Source: Microbacterium ureisolvens (GTDB taxonomy: Bacteria; Actinomycetota; Actinomycetes; Actinomycetales; Microbacteriaceae). Taken from it: a stretch of 64,000 bases of DNA. The stretch lies in NCBI RefSeq assembly GCF_015278315.1, contig NZ_JADIJE010000009.1, forward strand, positions 62,001 to 126,000, given 5' to 3'. The notes under the pieces are model-generated. The model made no database searches. It saw only the letters and a program-made list of their open reading frames with translations, and was not told the origin of the DNA. The position numbers and the translations under genes are program-made. This document shows, in pieces, positions 32,884-42,250 of this stretch. The first letter of the stretch is position 1. Every line of letters starts with the position of its first letter.

Positions 32884-34079
32884 CCCTTCGACAGGCTCAG
32901 GGACCGGGGGAGCGAGCTCAGGGACCGGGGGAGCAGGCTCAGGGGGCCGGCGCCGCCGCGGGCTCCGGCATCCGTCGATTCGTCCCCGCCGTGATCGGCG
33001 TGGTGCTGGTGGCGTTCATGGCGATGCTGCCGCTGCTCAACCTCTCGCTGCCCGGGATCCTCCCCACGCCGACGTACATGCCGGGCACGCTCGCCCTGCT
33101 GTCGCTGTGCATGGTGTTCGCCGCGCTCGCGCTGTCGTACAACCTGCTGCTCGGATCGGGCGGGATGCTGTCATTCGGGCACGCGCTGTACTTCGGTGCG
33201 GGCGCGTACGGACTCGGCATCGCGCTCGAGCACTTCGGGGTTCCGCTGTGGCCCGGCGTGTTCGTCGCCCTGATCGGCGGCATGATCATCGCGCTGGTCA
33301 CCGGGGCGGTCTCGATGCGGGTGTCGGGCATCCCGTTCGCGATGGTGACGCTGGCGTTCGCGCAGGCGGGCTCGGTGCTCGTGCGCCGCAACTCGCAGGT
33401 CACCGGGGGTGAGGAGGGACTCAGCCTCAACACCGAGCAGGTGCCGGACTTCCTCATCGGCGTCATCAACACGCGCAACCTCTACTGGTTCACGCTCGCC
33501 GTGCTCGTGGTCGTCTACCTGGTCACGCTGTGGGTCGACACGTCGCGACTCGGCCACCTGGCCCGGGCGACCCGCGAGAACGAGCAGCGCGTGCGCGTGC
33601 TCGGCCTCTCGCCCTACCGGGTGAGACTCATCGTGTTCGTGATCGCCGCAGGGCTCGCGAGCCTCGCCGGCGTGGCCTACATGCTCCTGCAGTCGGGCAC
33701 GGTGCCGCGCGCCGTCTCGGCCGACCTCACGATCACCGTGCTGGTGATGGTCGTGCTGGGTGGCGTCGGATTCCGCTGGGGTGCGATCGTGGGCGGTGTG
33801 CTCTACACGCTGCTGGATCAGCGACTGACGGTGCTCGCAGGTTCCGAGGCCATCGCCGGCCTCCCCGACGTGCTGCGGATCCCGCTGTCGGAGCCGCTGT
33901 TCCTCCTGGGCGTGCTGTTCATCATCGTCGTGATGTTCCTCCCGGGCGGCATCGCCGGCACGATCGACGCGGCCGTCCGCCGCCGTCGCGGGGAGAAGGT
34001 GCGCGGCTCGCTGCGCGGGTTGGACGACGCCGAGCACACCGCCGAGACCGCTGACGCGCCCGTCGAGGTGCGCGCGTGA
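32880..34079 (+). CDS. livM: Liv-type ABC transporter permease (LivM-like) with repeat-encoded N-terminus
   Basis: The 399-residue permease has about ten helices and the LivM motifs LSYNLLLGSGGMLSFGHALYFGAGAYG, ATRENEQRVRVLGLSPYRVRLIVFVIAAGLASLAG and GGVGFRWGAIVGG. The first 25 residues or so (TLRQAQGPGERAQGPGEQAQG) have no counterpart in normal LivM. They are encoded by a 23-nt genomic repeat (32884-32906) plus two degenerate partial copies. The start is fixed by the ATGA overlap with livH, so this odd leader is probably really translated, ahead of the first helix. The C-terminal 40 residues are charged and cytoplasmic. Confidence 0.9.
   Translation: MTLRQAQGPGERAQGPGEQAQGAGAAAGSGIRRFVPAVIGVVLVAFMAMLPLLNLSLPGILPTPTYMPGTLALLSLCMVFAALALSYNLLLGSGGMLSFGHALYFGAGAYGLGIALEHFGVPLWPGVFVALIGGMIIALVTGAVSMRVSGIPFAMVTLAFAQAGSVLVRRNSQVTGGEEGLSLNTEQVPDFLIGVINTRNLYWFTLAVLVVVYLVTLWVDTSRLGHLARATRENEQRVRVLGLSPYRVRLIVFVIAAGLASLAGVAYMLLQSGTVPRAVSADLTITVLVMVVLGGVGFRWGAIVGGVLYTLLDQRLTVLAGSEAIAGLPDVLRIPLSEPLFLLGVLFIIVVMFLPGGIAGTIDAAVRRRRGEKVRGSLRGLDDAEHTAETADAPVEVRA
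32884..32950. repeat. 23-nt repeat element plus partial copies inside livM
   Basis: 32884-32906 matches one arm of the ilvN-ilvC inverted repeat (48730-48752) at 22 of 23 positions (AGG for AAG in the middle). Two shortened copies of its GCTCAGGGACCG part follow, so the stretch looks like local tandem growth of the element within the gene. Confidence 0.7.
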
Positions 34080-35695
34080 CCTGGACCGACGACCCCGCCC
34101 TCGACGACGGGCCCCACACCATCGGGCGCTGGATCGTCGACCGCGCCGCGCACTCGCCGGAGCGCGTGGCGATCGACGACCGCGGCGTGAGGACCGACTA
34201 CGCGACGCTCGCGACACGCGCGACGGCGCTCGCCGACGGCCTCCGCCGTGCCGGCTACGGTCCGGGCGACCGGATCGCAACGGTGTCGGGCAATTCGACG
34301 GATCACGTCGTCGCGTTCTTCGCCTGCGCCATCGCCGGCGTCGCGTTCGTGCCGCTGTCGTGGCGACTCACGCCGCGGGAGCTGGCCGACGTGCTCGGCC
34401 GCTCCGCGCCGGCGCTGTTGCTGATCGAGGATGAGCACGCATCCCTCGCCGGCGAGGCGCTGCGCGTCGCTGACGCGATGCCGCCTGTCGCGGTGCTGGG
34501 CACGACCGGGGTCGAGGCATCCGTGCCCCCCGCGGCGCATCCGCGCGCGCGCCGGCCGGTGTACGACGACGACGCGCTCCTGATCATCTTCACCTCGGGC
34601 AGCGAGGCGGCGCCGAAGGGCGTCGTGCTGACGCACGCCAACTGCTTCTGGAACAACCTCGCTCTCGCGCGGGCGCTGCCGCTCACGCAGGACGATGTGG
34701 TGCTCGCGATGCTGCCGCAGTTCCACGTCGCCGCGTGGAACTGCCAGCCGCTCCTGGCCTGGTGGGTGGGGGCGACGGTGGTGCTCGAGCGCTCGTTCCA
34801 GCCCGCGCGCGTGCTCCAGCTGATCGCCGAGCGCGGTGTCACCGCGATGATGGGCGTGCCGACGCAGTACGCGCTCCTCGCTGACGACCGCGACTGGCTG
34901 GCGACGGATGCCTCGTCCCTCCGCCTGGCGCTGGTCGGGGGCGCGACGATGCCCGTCTCGCTGCAGGAGCCGTGGACGGCCCGCGGCATCGCGCTGACCC
35001 AGGGCTACGGTCTCACCGAGGCGGCGCCGAACGTCCTCCACCTCCCCGCTGCGGAGGCGGCCGCCGCCCCCGGCGCGGTCGGACGGCCCTATCCGCACGT
35101 CTCGGTGCGCGTCGTCGATCCGGTGTCGGAGCTGCCCCTGGACGGTGAGGCCACGGGCGAACTGTGGGTGCGCGGGCCCAGCGTGTTCGCCGGGTATCTC
35201 GGCGACGACGAGGCCACGGCACGGGCGATGCGCGGCGACTGGCTGCGCACGGGAGATCTCGTCTCGCGTGACGCCGACGGCGTCTTCCGGGTGGTGGACC
35301 GGCTCAAAGACATCTTCATCTCCGGCGGCGAGAACGTCGCCCCCGCCGAGGTCGAGTTCGCGCTCTGCCTTCACCCGCTCGTCGAGGCGGCCGCCGTCGT
35401 GGGCGTGCCCGACGCCGTCTGGGGGGAGCGCGGCGTCGCGTTCGTCGTACCGGCCGCCGGAGCGGCCCTTTCGGTCGACGAGGTGCTGGCCCACGCACGG
35501 CGCAACCTCGCGGCCTTCAAGATCCCGGTGCACGTGGAGTTCGTCGACGCGCTGCCGCGTTCGACGATCGAGAAGCTGGCCCGGTCTCGACTGCGCGCGC
35601 AGGCGCGGATGCTGATGGATCGCTCGGGGGAGAGCGACGATGCGGACGGCGCACCCGTCGACGGCGACGTGCGCACGAAGGGGGAGTCCCGATGA
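34076..35695 (+). CDS. AMP-binding acyl-CoA synthetase
   Basis: The 539-residue adenylating enzyme has the P-loop IIFTSGSEAAPKGVVLTH (A3, usually TSGTTGxPKG), the A5 motif QGYGLTEAAPNV, A7 GDWLRTGDL, A8 VVDRLKDIFISGGENVAPAEVE and the C-terminal Lys in PRSTIEKLAR. Such enzymes activate fatty or aromatic acids to CoA thioesters via an acyl-AMP. GTG 34076 overlaps the livM stop (GTGA). Placement directly behind an ABC importer suggests that it activates the imported acid. Chain length cannot be deduced. The last 30 residues are acidic and probably disordered. Confidence 0.88.
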   Translation: MTWTDDPALDDGPHTIGRWIVDRAAHSPERVAIDDRGVRTDYATLATRATALADGLRRAGYGPGDRIATVSGNSTDHVVAFFACAIAGVAFVPLSWRLTPRELADVLGRSAPALLLIEDEHASLAGEALRVADAMPPVAVLGTTGVEASVPPAAHPRARRPVYDDDALLIIFTSGSEAAPKGVVLTHANCFWNNLALARALPLTQDDVVLAMLPQFHVAAWNCQPLLAWWVGATVVLERSFQPARVLQLIAERGVTAMMGVPTQYALLADDRDWLATDASSLRLALVGGATMPVSLQEPWTARGIALTQGYGLTEAAPNVLHLPAAEAAAAPGAVGRPYPHVSVRVVDPVSELPLDGEATGELWVRGPSVFAGYLGDDEATARAMRGDWLRTGDLVSRDADGVFRVVDRLKDIFISGGENVAPAEVEFALCLHPLVEAAAVVGVPDAVWGERGVAFVVPAAGAALSVDEVLAHARRNLAAFKIPVHVEFVDALPRSTIEKLARSRLRAQARMLMDRSGESDDADGAPVDGDVRTKGESR

Positions 35696-36372
35696 GCATG
35701 TCCGACGAACTGGTCGAGCACGAGGAGGAGCTGGTCTCCTCCGCGACCGGGAGGCCGCTCACCAAGCGCGGCGAGGCGACGCGACGCCGGCTGCTGGAGG
35801 CGGCGGAGCAGGTGTTCGCCGACCAGGGGTATCACGAGGCATCCATCGTCAAGATCACCGAGCGGGCCGGCATCGGCCTCGGCACCTTCTACCTCTACTT
35901 CGACAGCAAGCAGTCGATCTTCGAGGCGCTCGTGCTCGACCTCAACCGCCGCGTGCGCCACTCCATGTCGGAGGCGATGGAGGGCGCGTCCGGCCGCCTC
36001 GAAGCCGAGCGCGCGGGGTTCGCGGGCTTCTTCCGCTTCACCGCCGAGCATCCGGCGCTGTACCGCGTGGTGCGCGAGGCCGAGTTCGTCTCGCCCGAAG
36101 TGCTGCGCACGCACTACACCCGCATCGTCGAGGGCTACGAGGCCGGCCTGCGCGCCGCGCAGACCACGGGCGACGTCGATCCGCATCTCGACCCGGCGGT
36201 CGCTGCCTGGGCGCTGATGGGCATGGGCGAGCTGATCGGCATGCGCTTCCTGCTGTGGGAGCGCGACGCCGACGGCAAGCCCCCGGCGCAGCTCGATCCC
36301 GACGTCTTCGCCGGCATGACCCGGTTCATCGACAACGCCCTCGCACCGCGAGCCGGCGGAAAGGACGCCTGA
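35692..36372 (+). CDS. TetR family transcriptional regulator
   Basis: The 226-residue protein has the TetR helix-turn-helix at about residues 25-72 (ATRRRLLEAAEQVFADQGYHEASIVKITERAGIGLGTFYLYFDSKQSIFEALV), followed by a helical ligand domain. It begins within the synthetase stop (ATGA) and its own stop overlaps the next start by one base (TGATG), so it is embedded in the operon. TetR regulators of acyl-CoA metabolism often bind acyl-CoA esters; that would fit but is inference. Confidence 0.9.
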   Translation: MSMSDELVEHEEELVSSATGRPLTKRGEATRRRLLEAAEQVFADQGYHEASIVKITERAGIGLGTFYLYFDSKQSIFEALVLDLNRRVRHSMSEAMEGASGRLEAERAGFAGFFRFTAEHPALYRVVREAEFVSPEVLRTHYTRIVEGYEAGLRAAQTTGDVDPHLDPAVAAWALMGMGELIGMRFLLWERDADGKPPAQLDPDVFAGMTRFIDNALAPRAGGKDA

Positions 36373-37124
36373 TGACGGAGCACGATCTGACGGGCAGGCG
36401 CGCGCTGGTCACCGGCGGCGCGAGCGGCATCGGCCTGGCCTGCGCGCACGAGTTCGCCGCCCGCGGCGCGCATGTGATCATCGCGGATCTGAACGTCGAT
36501 GCCGCGACGGATGCCGCAGCCTCGGTGGGCGGCGAGGCCTGGGCTGTCGATCTCAGTGACACCGCCGCCCTGGACGACCTGACGCTCGATGTCGACATCC
36601 TGGTGAACAACGCGGGGATCCAGCGGGTCTCACCGATCCCGGAGTTCGATCCCGATGCGTTCCGGCTCATCCTGCGGCTCATGCTGGAGTCGCCGTTCCT
36701 CCTGATCCGTGCCGCGCTGCCGGCGATGTACGAGCGGGGCTGGGGGCGTGTGGTCAACATCTCGAGCGCCCATGGCCTGCGCGCCAGCGCCTTCAAATCC
36801 GCCTACGTCGCGGCCAAGCACGGCCTGGAAGGGCTCTCGAAGGTGACGGCGCTCGAGGGGGCCGCGCACGGCGTCACGAGCAACTGCATCAACCCCGCCT
36901 ATGTGAGGACGCCTCTCGTCGAGAAGCAGATCGCCGATCAGGCGAAGGTGCACGGCATCCCCGAGAGCGAGGTCGTGGAGAAGATCATGCTCACCGAGAG
37001 CGCGGTCAAGCGTCTCGTCGAGGCTGACGAGGTCGCCTCCCTTGCGGGCTGGCTCGTGTCGGACAAGGCGGGCATGGTCACCGGCGCCTCGTACACGATG
37101 GACGGCGGGTGGACGGCTCGATGA
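36372..37124 (+). CDS. 3-hydroxybutyrate dehydrogenase-like SDR
   Basis: A 250-residue classical SDR with TGGASGIG (14-21), VNNAGIQ, Ser in NISSAHG and the YxxxK pair in SAYVAAKHGLEGL. The segment CINPAYVRTPLVEKQI and the spacing after it match D-3-hydroxybutyrate dehydrogenases, which oxidise 3-hydroxybutyrate to acetoacetate with NAD+. ATG 36372 overlaps the tetR stop. An acetoacetate-type CoA-transferase and a thiolase are encoded 2 kb downstream, which supports the role. A dehydrogenase for another hydroxy acid is possible. Confidence 0.78.
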   Translation: MTEHDLTGRRALVTGGASGIGLACAHEFAARGAHVIIADLNVDAATDAAASVGGEAWAVDLSDTAALDDLTLDVDILVNNAGIQRVSPIPEFDPDAFRLILRLMLESPFLLIRAALPAMYERGWGRVVNISSAHGLRASAFKSAYVAAKHGLEGLSKVTALEGAAHGVTSNCINPAYVRTPLVEKQIADQAKVHGIPESEVVEKIMLTESAVKRLVEADEVASLAGWLVSDKAGMVTGASYTMDGGWTAR

Positions 37125-38056
37125 GCGGCACCGAGGAGAGGGCGGCGACGGCCGGCCACGAGTATCGCGCGATCGACGTCCCCGTGGATGGCGGGTCGCT
37201 GCACGCGGGCGTGTGGGAGCCGACGGATGCCGCACCCGACGCGCCGACCGTGCTGGCGGTGCACGGCGTGACGGCGTCGCACCTCGCCTGGCCCTTCGTC
37301 GTCGAGCGGCTGCCCGGCGTGCGAGTGGTCGCGCCCGACCTCCGGGGTCGTGGCCGCAGCAACGGCATCACGGGATCGGCGGGCATGGCCGCGCACGCGG
37401 CGGATCTCGCGGCCTTGCTGGATGCTCTCGACATCTCACGCGTCGTCGTGGTGGGGCACTCGATGGGCGGGTTCGTCTCCGTCGTGTTCGCGCACCAGCA
37501 CCCCGACCGCGTGGCGCGGCTGCTGCTCGTCGACGGCGGGCTTCCGCTCGACGTTCCGGCGGGGCTGACGACGGACCAGCTGGTGGTGGGCATCCTCGGG
37601 CCGACCGCCGCGCGACTGTCGATGCGGTTCCCGGATGCGGGGGAGTACCTCGACTTCTGGCGGAAGCATCCCGCATTCGCGTCGGACTGGACGCCCGAGC
37701 TCGAGCGCTACCTCTCGTACGACCTCGTCGACGACGGCGAGGGGGCGTTCCGGCCGGCCACGAGCTACGCCACGACCGCCGACGACACGGTCGACATGAA
37801 CACGGGCACGGCGCTGCCGGCGGCGCTGGCCGGGCTGCGGCATCCGTCCCGGCTCCTCACGGTGCCGCGCGGACTGCAGGACGAGCCGCCCGGCCTGTAC
37901 GCGCCGGACCACCTCGAGAGACTGCTGGCGGCCTACCCCGGTGTGGAGCACGAGCGGGTGGACGGCTTCAACCACTACACGATCGTCATGTCGCCCGCCG
38001 GCGCCGATGTCGTCGCGGCGGCGGTCCGCGAGGAGCTCGCCGTCGCGGCCGTCTGA
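37121..38056 (+). CDS. alpha/beta hydrolase
   Basis: The 311-residue protein has an alpha/beta-hydrolase fold: oxyanion-hole HGVTASHLAWPF, APDLRGRGRS, the nucleophile elbow GHSMGG with Ser114, and a late His in GFNHYTIVMS. ATG 37121 overlaps the SDR stop (ATGA). In this operon it could release a hydroxy acid from an ester or oligomer, or hydrolyse a lactone. Nothing in the sequence fixes the substrate. It is the last gene of the overlapping operon and is convergent with an IclR gene. Confidence 0.85.
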   Translation: MSGTEERAATAGHEYRAIDVPVDGGSLHAGVWEPTDAAPDAPTVLAVHGVTASHLAWPFVVERLPGVRVVAPDLRGRGRSNGITGSAGMAAHAADLAALLDALDISRVVVVGHSMGGFVSVVFAHQHPDRVARLLLVDGGLPLDVPAGLTTDQLVVGILGPTAARLSMRFPDAGEYLDFWRKHPAFASDWTPELERYLSYDLVDDGEGAFRPATSYATTADDTVDMNTGTALPAALAGLRHPSRLLTVPRGLQDEPPGLYAPDHLERLLAAYPGVEHERVDGFNHYTIVMSPAGADVVAAAVREELAVAAV

Positions 38057-38083
38057 GGCCCCGGCGCGGTCGGACCCGCTCCC

Positions 38084-38872
38084 TCAGCGAGAGGCCGCAA
38101 TGCGCGTCGTGAGCTGGTGCGCGTGGGCCAGAAGTGTGCGGCCGAGCTCGGGGAGCCGGTCGGGGCCGAAGCGGAACTCGACGCCGGTGAGGCTGAGCGC
38201 CCACTGCGGATGCCCCTCGCGCGTGAAGACGGCGGCGCCGATGCCGTACGAGCCCTCGACGATCAGGCCGGGGTTGACCGCGTAGCCGCGCTCCTGGGTC
38301 TCGCGCAGGCGTGCGCGCATCCGAGGCTCCCCGTGGGCGGCTCCCCACTCGCGGGGCAGCTCCGGATGCCGCTCGAAGTAGGCGTCCACATCGTGGGGCG
38401 GCAGGAAGGCGAGGATGGCCAGGCCTGCCGACGCGACGCCGAGGGGGAATCGCACTCCCTCCGACAGCACGAACGACCGGATCGGGAAGCTGCCTTCCTC
38501 CCGCAGCAGGCACACCGTCTCGTCGCCCCGGCGGACCGAGAGGAACGCGCTCTCCTCGGTGCGCACGGCCAGCGAGCGCACGATGTCGCGTGCGACGGCG
38601 GTGATGTCGTAGCGGGATGCCGCGACCGTGCCCATCAGGAAGAGCTCGGGTCCGGGCATCCAGCGTCCGGTGCGCTCGTCCTGGTCGACCAGGCCCTCCT
38701 GGCGCAGGGCGGTCAGCAGGCGGTGCGTCGTCGGGCGGGTGAGCTCCGCACGGCGGGCCAGCTCGGCCACCGGCATCCCGTCGTCTCCACCGGAGGTGAC
38801 CAGTCGCAGAAGGTGCGCCGCCCGCGCGATCGACTGGGCGCCCGGAACGCTGCGCTTCGCGGTGTTGTCCAC
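38084..38872 (-). CDS. IclR family transcriptional regulator
   Basis: The 262-residue protein has an N-terminal winged helix (AQSIARAAHLLRLVTSGGDDGMPVAELARRAELTRPTTHRLLTALRQEGLV, about 12-62) and an IclR effector domain to the C-terminus (ERGYAVNPGLIVEGSYGIGAAVFTREG). GTG 38872 is chosen because TAGCGT (38885-38880 on this strand) lies 7 nt before it. A longer frame to 38947 would cross this promoter. It is divergent from the CoA-transferase genes, the classic arrangement of IclR activators such as PcaR with their catabolic operons. Confidence 0.88.
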   Translation of the reverse strand: MDNTAKRSVPGAQSIARAAHLLRLVTSGGDDGMPVAELARRAELTRPTTHRLLTALRQEGLVDQDERTGRWMPGPELFLMGTVAASRYDITAVARDIVRSLAVRTEESAFLSVRRGDETVCLLREEGSFPIRSFVLSEGVRFPLGVASAGLAILAFLPPHDVDAYFERHPELPREWGAAHGEPRMRARLRETQERGYAVNPGLIVEGSYGIGAAVFTREGHPQWALSLTGVEFRFGPDRLPELGRTLLAHAHQLTTRIAASR

Positions 38873-38951
38873 GATATGGACGCTACGACGCGGGGACTCC
38901 ACATCGCAAGCGCCGCCTGGCGTACGCGTGGGTCGGCGGTGGAGCATGGTG

Positions 38952-39035
38952 TGCAGAACTCCTTCGATTCGTCAGAAACAGCGCGCGAAACCGGCATCCG
39001 CCCCTGTGCGCGGCGCGGAGAAGAGGAGTTCTGCA
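38952..39035. promoter_or_regulatory. widely spaced 12-nt inverted repeat in the IclR/CoA-transferase promoter region
   Basis: TGCAGAACTCCT at 38952-38963 and its exact complement AGGAGTTCTGCA at 39024-39035, 60 nt apart. They bracket the space between the IclR gene and the CoA-transferase gene. They could be two IclR half-sites of opposite orientation that pair by looping, or a long-loop RNA stem. Inference. Confidence 0.45.
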
Positions 39036-39060
39036 GACGTGGTCGATGCAAAGGAGCAGA

Positions 39061-39861
39061 ATGATCGACAAGACGTGGGGCTCGGCGGCGGAGGCCGTCG
39101 CCGACATCCCCGACGGCGCTTCGCTCGCGGTGGGAGGGTTCGGCCTGTCGGGCAATCCGATCGCGCTGATCGAGGCTCTCCTCGCGCAGGGGACCGGCGA
39201 TCTCAGCATCGTCAGCAACAACTGCGGAGTCGACGACTGGGGCCTCGGCATCCTGCTGAATGCCAAGCGCATCCGCAAGATGACGTCGTCGTACGTGGGC
39301 GAGAACAAGGAGTTCGAGCGGCAGTTCCTCTCGGGCGAGCTCGAGCTCGAGCTGACGCCGCAGGGAACACTCGCCGAGAAGCTGCGCGCCGGCGGCTCGG
39401 GCATCGCCGCGTTCTACACGCAGACCGGCGTCGGCACGCAGGTCGCCGAAGGCGGGCTGCCGCGCCGCTACGCCGCGGACGGCAGCATCGCGGTGGCGTC
39501 GCCGGTCAAGGATGTGCGCAGCTTCGACGTGTCGGGCATCGCGCGCGACTACGTGCTCGAGGAGGCGATCGTCACCGATTTCGCGCTCGTGCACGCACTC
39601 AAGGGCGATCGGCACGGCAACCTGGTGTTCAACAAGGCTGCGCGCAACTTCAACCCGCTCGCGGCGATGGCCGGTCGCGTGTGCATCGCCCAGGTGGAGG
39701 AGCTGGTCGAGCCGGGCGAGCTCGACCCCGACACCATCCATCTTCCCGGCATCTACGTGCACCGCATCGTGGAGGTCGGATCCGACATCGAGAAGCGCAT
39801 CGAACGTCGCACGGTCTCGGTCGCACAGGCCGCGTCGCGCGAGATGCCCGAAGGAGCCTGA
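39061..39861 (+). CDS. 3-oxoacid CoA-transferase, subunit A
   Basis: The 266-residue class I CoA-transferase alpha subunit begins [39 protein letters not shown]. It contains [23 protein letters not shown]-like [15 protein letters not shown] and [24 protein letters not shown] ends, as in SCOT/PcaI/ScoA. It transfers CoA from succinyl-CoA (or another acyl-CoA) to acetoacetate or 3-oxoadipate together with the beta subunit. ATG 39061 follows AAAGGAG; an upstream in-frame alternative has no site. The partner SDR and thiolase genes favour acetoacetate, though 3-oxoadipate (PcaI) cannot be excluded. Confidence 0.88.
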   Translation: MIDKTWGSAAEAVADIPDGASLAVGGFGLSGNPIALIEALLAQGTGDLSIVSNNCGVDDWGLGILLNAKRIRKMTSSYVGENKEFERQFLSGELELELTPQGTLAEKLRAGGSGIAAFYTQTGVGTQVAEGGLPRRYAADGSIAVASPVKDVRSFDVSGIARDYVLEEAIVTDFALVHALKGDRHGNLVFNKAARNFNPLAAMAGRVCIAQVEELVEPGELDPDTIHLPGIYVHRIVEVGSDIEKRIERRTVSVAQAASREMPEGA

Positions 39862-39862
39862 C

Positions 39863-40546
39863 ATGCCGCTCACCCGCAACGAGATGGCCGCGCGCGCGGC
39901 CCAGGAGCTCGCCGATGGCGCCTACGTCAATCTCGGCATCGGGCTGCCGACGCTCGTGCCGAACTTCGTGCCCGACGGCGTCACCGTGGTGCTGCAGTCC
40001 GAGAACGGCATCCTCGGGGTCGGGCCTTATCCGACCGAGGACCGCGTCGACCCCGACCTGATCAACGCCGGCAAGGAGACCGTGACGACGCTGCCCGGTG
40101 CGGCGTTCTTCGATTCCGCGACGAGCTTCGGCATGATCCGCGGTGGCAAGATCGACGCCGCGATCCTCGGCGCCATGCAGGTGTCGGCCGCGGGTGACCT
40201 CGCGAACTGGATGATCCCCGGCAAGATGGTCAAGGGCCCGGGCGGCGCGATGGACCTGGTGCACGGAGCCGCGAAGGTGATCGTGCTCATGGAGCACGTC
40301 GCCAAGGATGGGTCGGCCAAGATCGTGAACGACTGCTCGCTGCCGCTCACCGGCAAAGGCGTGGTGGACCGGATCATCACGGACCTCGCGGTCATCGATG
40401 TGACGGATGCCGGACTCGTGCTCGTCGAGGTGGCTCCCGGCGTCACGGCCGACGAGGTGATCGCGGCGACCGAACCGGAGCTCCAGCTCAGTCCCGCCCA
40501 GCGAGCAGCGCGGGACGAGCGCGTCGAGATGAAGGTGGAGGCATGA
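39863..40546 (+). CDS. 3-oxoacid CoA-transferase, subunit B
   Basis: The 227-residue beta subunit has catalytic Glu47 in SENGILGVG, which forms the glutamyl-CoA intermediate. Also visible are [27 protein letters not shown] [27 protein letters not shown], and [19 protein letters not shown] 39863 has AAGGAG 8 nt upstream. It sits 1 nt after the alpha subunit stop and overlaps the thiolase start (ATGA), so subunits should be made in balance. Confidence 0.9.
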   Translation: MPLTRNEMAARAAQELADGAYVNLGIGLPTLVPNFVPDGVTVVLQSENGILGVGPYPTEDRVDPDLINAGKETVTTLPGAAFFDSATSFGMIRGGKIDAAILGAMQVSAAGDLANWMIPGKMVKGPGGAMDLVHGAAKVIVLMEHVAKDGSAKIVNDCSLPLTGKGVVDRIITDLAVIDVTDAGLVLVEVAPGVTADEVIAATEPELQLSPAQRAARDERVEMKVEA

Positions 40547-41733
40547 ACAACATCAACGACGACGTCGTCATCGTCGCGGCGGCGCGGACGCCGCAGGGTC
40601 GATTGAAGGGCCAGCTGGCTCCGCTGACGGCGGTGCAGCTGGGCAGCGCCGCGATCAAGGGCGCACTGGCGCAGGGCGGCATCCCCGCGGATGCGGTCGA
40701 CGCGGTGCTCGTGGGTCAGGTGCTTCCCGCCGGCAGCGGGCAGAACCCCGCGCGTCAGGCGGCCGTGGGTGCCGGCATCCCTTGGGATGTCCACTCCAGC
40801 TCCGTCAACAAGGTGTGCCTGTCGGGCCTCACGGCGATCATCGACGGCGCGCGCATGATCAAGGTCGGCGACGCGACCGTCGTGGTCGCCGCCGGCATGG
40901 AGTCGATGACGCGGTCTCCGCACCTGATGATGGGGTCGCGGGACGGCTGGGCGTACGGCTCGATCGAGGTGCTCGACCACATGGCGTTCGACGGCCTCAC
41001 CGACGCGTACGACCGAGAGAGCATGGGCGCCTCGACCGAGCGGCACAACGGCCGGCTCGAGATCACGCGCGAAGCGCAGGACGCCGTCGCGGCGCGCTCG
41101 CACCAGCGGGCCGCGGCCGCGCAGTCGGGCGGCGTCTTCGACGCAGAGATCGTGCCGGTCGAGATCCCGCAGCGCAAGGGCGATCCCGTGGTCGTGACCA
41201 AGGACGAGGGCGTGCGGCCCGACACCACCGTCGAGACGCTGGCGGGGCTCCGCCCCGCGTTCGCCGAAGGCGGGTCGATCACCGCCGGCAACTCGTCGCA
41301 GATCTCAGACGGCGCTTCCGCGGTCGTGCTCACGACCCGCTCCCACGCCGACGAGAGCGGCTGGCCCGTGCTCGCAGTGGTCGGCGCGTCCGGGCAGGTC
41401 GCCGGCCCCGACAACTCCCTGCACTCGCAGCCCGCGCGCGCGATCGACCAGGCGCTCGCCAAGCAGGGGATCGCGGCATCCGATCTCGACATCGTCGAGA
41501 TCAACGAGGCGTTCGGCGCCGTCGTCGCCCGCTGCCAGGCCGAGCTCGGACTGTCGGACGACGTCGTCAACCCGCACGGCGGCGGCATCGCGATCGGGCA
41601 CCCGATCGGGGCCTCCGGCAACAGGCTGGTCGTCCACGCGGTGCATGAACTCGTGCGCCGGGGAGGCGGAACGGCCGCGGTCGCCCTCTGCGGCGGCGGC
41701 GGTCAGGGCGACGCGCTCATCCTCACGCGCTGA
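40543..41733 (+). CDS. acetyl-CoA C-acetyltransferase (thiolase)
   Basis: A 396-residue thiolase with nucleophile Cys92 in NKVCLSG, His353 in [10 protein letters not shown] and the second catalytic Cys383 in [10 protein letters not shown]. It should cleave acetoacetyl-CoA with CoA to two acetyl-CoA, completing the route from 3-hydroxybutyrate. The beta-ketoadipyl-CoA thiolase PcaF is the main alternative. ATG 40543 overlaps the preceding stop. A strong hairpin ends the operon 13 nt downstream. Confidence 0.9.
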   Translation: MNNINDDVVIVAAARTPQGRLKGQLAPLTAVQLGSAAIKGALAQGGIPADAVDAVLVGQVLPAGSGQNPARQAAVGAGIPWDVHSSSVNKVCLSGLTAIIDGARMIKVGDATVVVAAGMESMTRSPHLMMGSRDGWAYGSIEVLDHMAFDGLTDAYDRESMGASTERHNGRLEITREAQDAVAARSHQRAAAAQSGGVFDAEIVPVEIPQRKGDPVVVTKDEGVRPDTTVETLAGLRPAFAEGGSITAGNSSQISDGASAVVLTTRSHADESGWPVLAVVGASGQVAGPDNSLHSQPARAIDQALAKQGIAASDLDIVEINEAFGAVVARCQAELGLSDDVVNPHGGGIAIGHPIGASGNRLVVHAVHELVRRGGGTAAVALCGGGGQGDALILTR

Positions 41734-41745
41734 GGTGAGATCGAG

Positions 41746-41786
41746 AGGGTACGTCTTCGCACGCTGCTCGTGCGGAGACGTACCCT
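41746..41786 (+). terminator. terminator of the CoA-transferase/thiolase operon
   Basis: An 18-bp stem (41746-41763 with 41769-41786, one T-G wobble) around CTGCT, followed by TTCG. It lies 13 nt after the thiolase stop and between convergent genes. Confidence 0.85.
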
Positions 41787-41847
41787 TTCGCGGTCCCGGC
41801 GGCGCCGAGCGGTTCCGGCGGCGCCGGTCGCGGCGGTGGCGCGGGGC

Positions 41848-42117
41848 TCAGTCTGCTTGGAGGCGGCGCGCGAGGCGCTGCCGGCGCAGCTTCGACTCGC
41901 TGCCGTGAATGGGCGAGTCGTCGGCGATGGACTCACCGCGCGACGCGCGCCGGATGTCGACGATCGCCCCGATGGCGAGCGCGAGCGAGATGCCCCAGCT
42001 GATCCACGCGAGAGCCTGCCGCCACGTGAACGGCTCGTGCTCGCGGAGTGCCCTCAGGAGCGTCGCGCCTCCCGTGATGGCGGTGAGCAGCCCGGTGCCG
42101 AAGAGGTACTTGCGCAT
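41848..42117 (-). CDS. small membrane protein of unknown function
   Basis: An 89-residue protein with two hydrophobic segments (YLFGTGLLTAITGGATLLRAL and ALAWISWGISLALAIGAIVDI). A basic, polar C-terminus (GSESKLRRQRLARRLQAD) is probably cytoplasmic. ATG 42117 is preceded by TAACGT (42129-42124 on this strand) at 6 nt, fitting a leaderless mRNA. It is divergent from otsA and convergent with the thiolase operon. No family recognised. Confidence 0.7.
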   Translation of the reverse strand: MRKYLFGTGLLTAITGGATLLRALREHEPFTWRQALAWISWGISLALAIGAIVDIRRASRGESIADDSPIHGSESKLRRQRLARRLQAD

Positions 42118-42250
42118 GGGGCCACGTTAGCGCGGCAGGTGCGACGCATGCGCCCCTTGACATGGGGTCGCGTGCTCGTCAAGGCCGGACGGGCGGTTGG
42201 CCGCGCTGTTAGCCTGAGCCTGCCGAGTCCACGAACCGTCTGGAGCCCGC

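Noticed and set aside
42150..42175. TTGACA upstream of otsA as a -35 element
   Set aside because: No acceptable -10 lies 16-18 nt downstream; TAGCCT closer to otsA is a better but still weak candidate, so no promoter is annotated.
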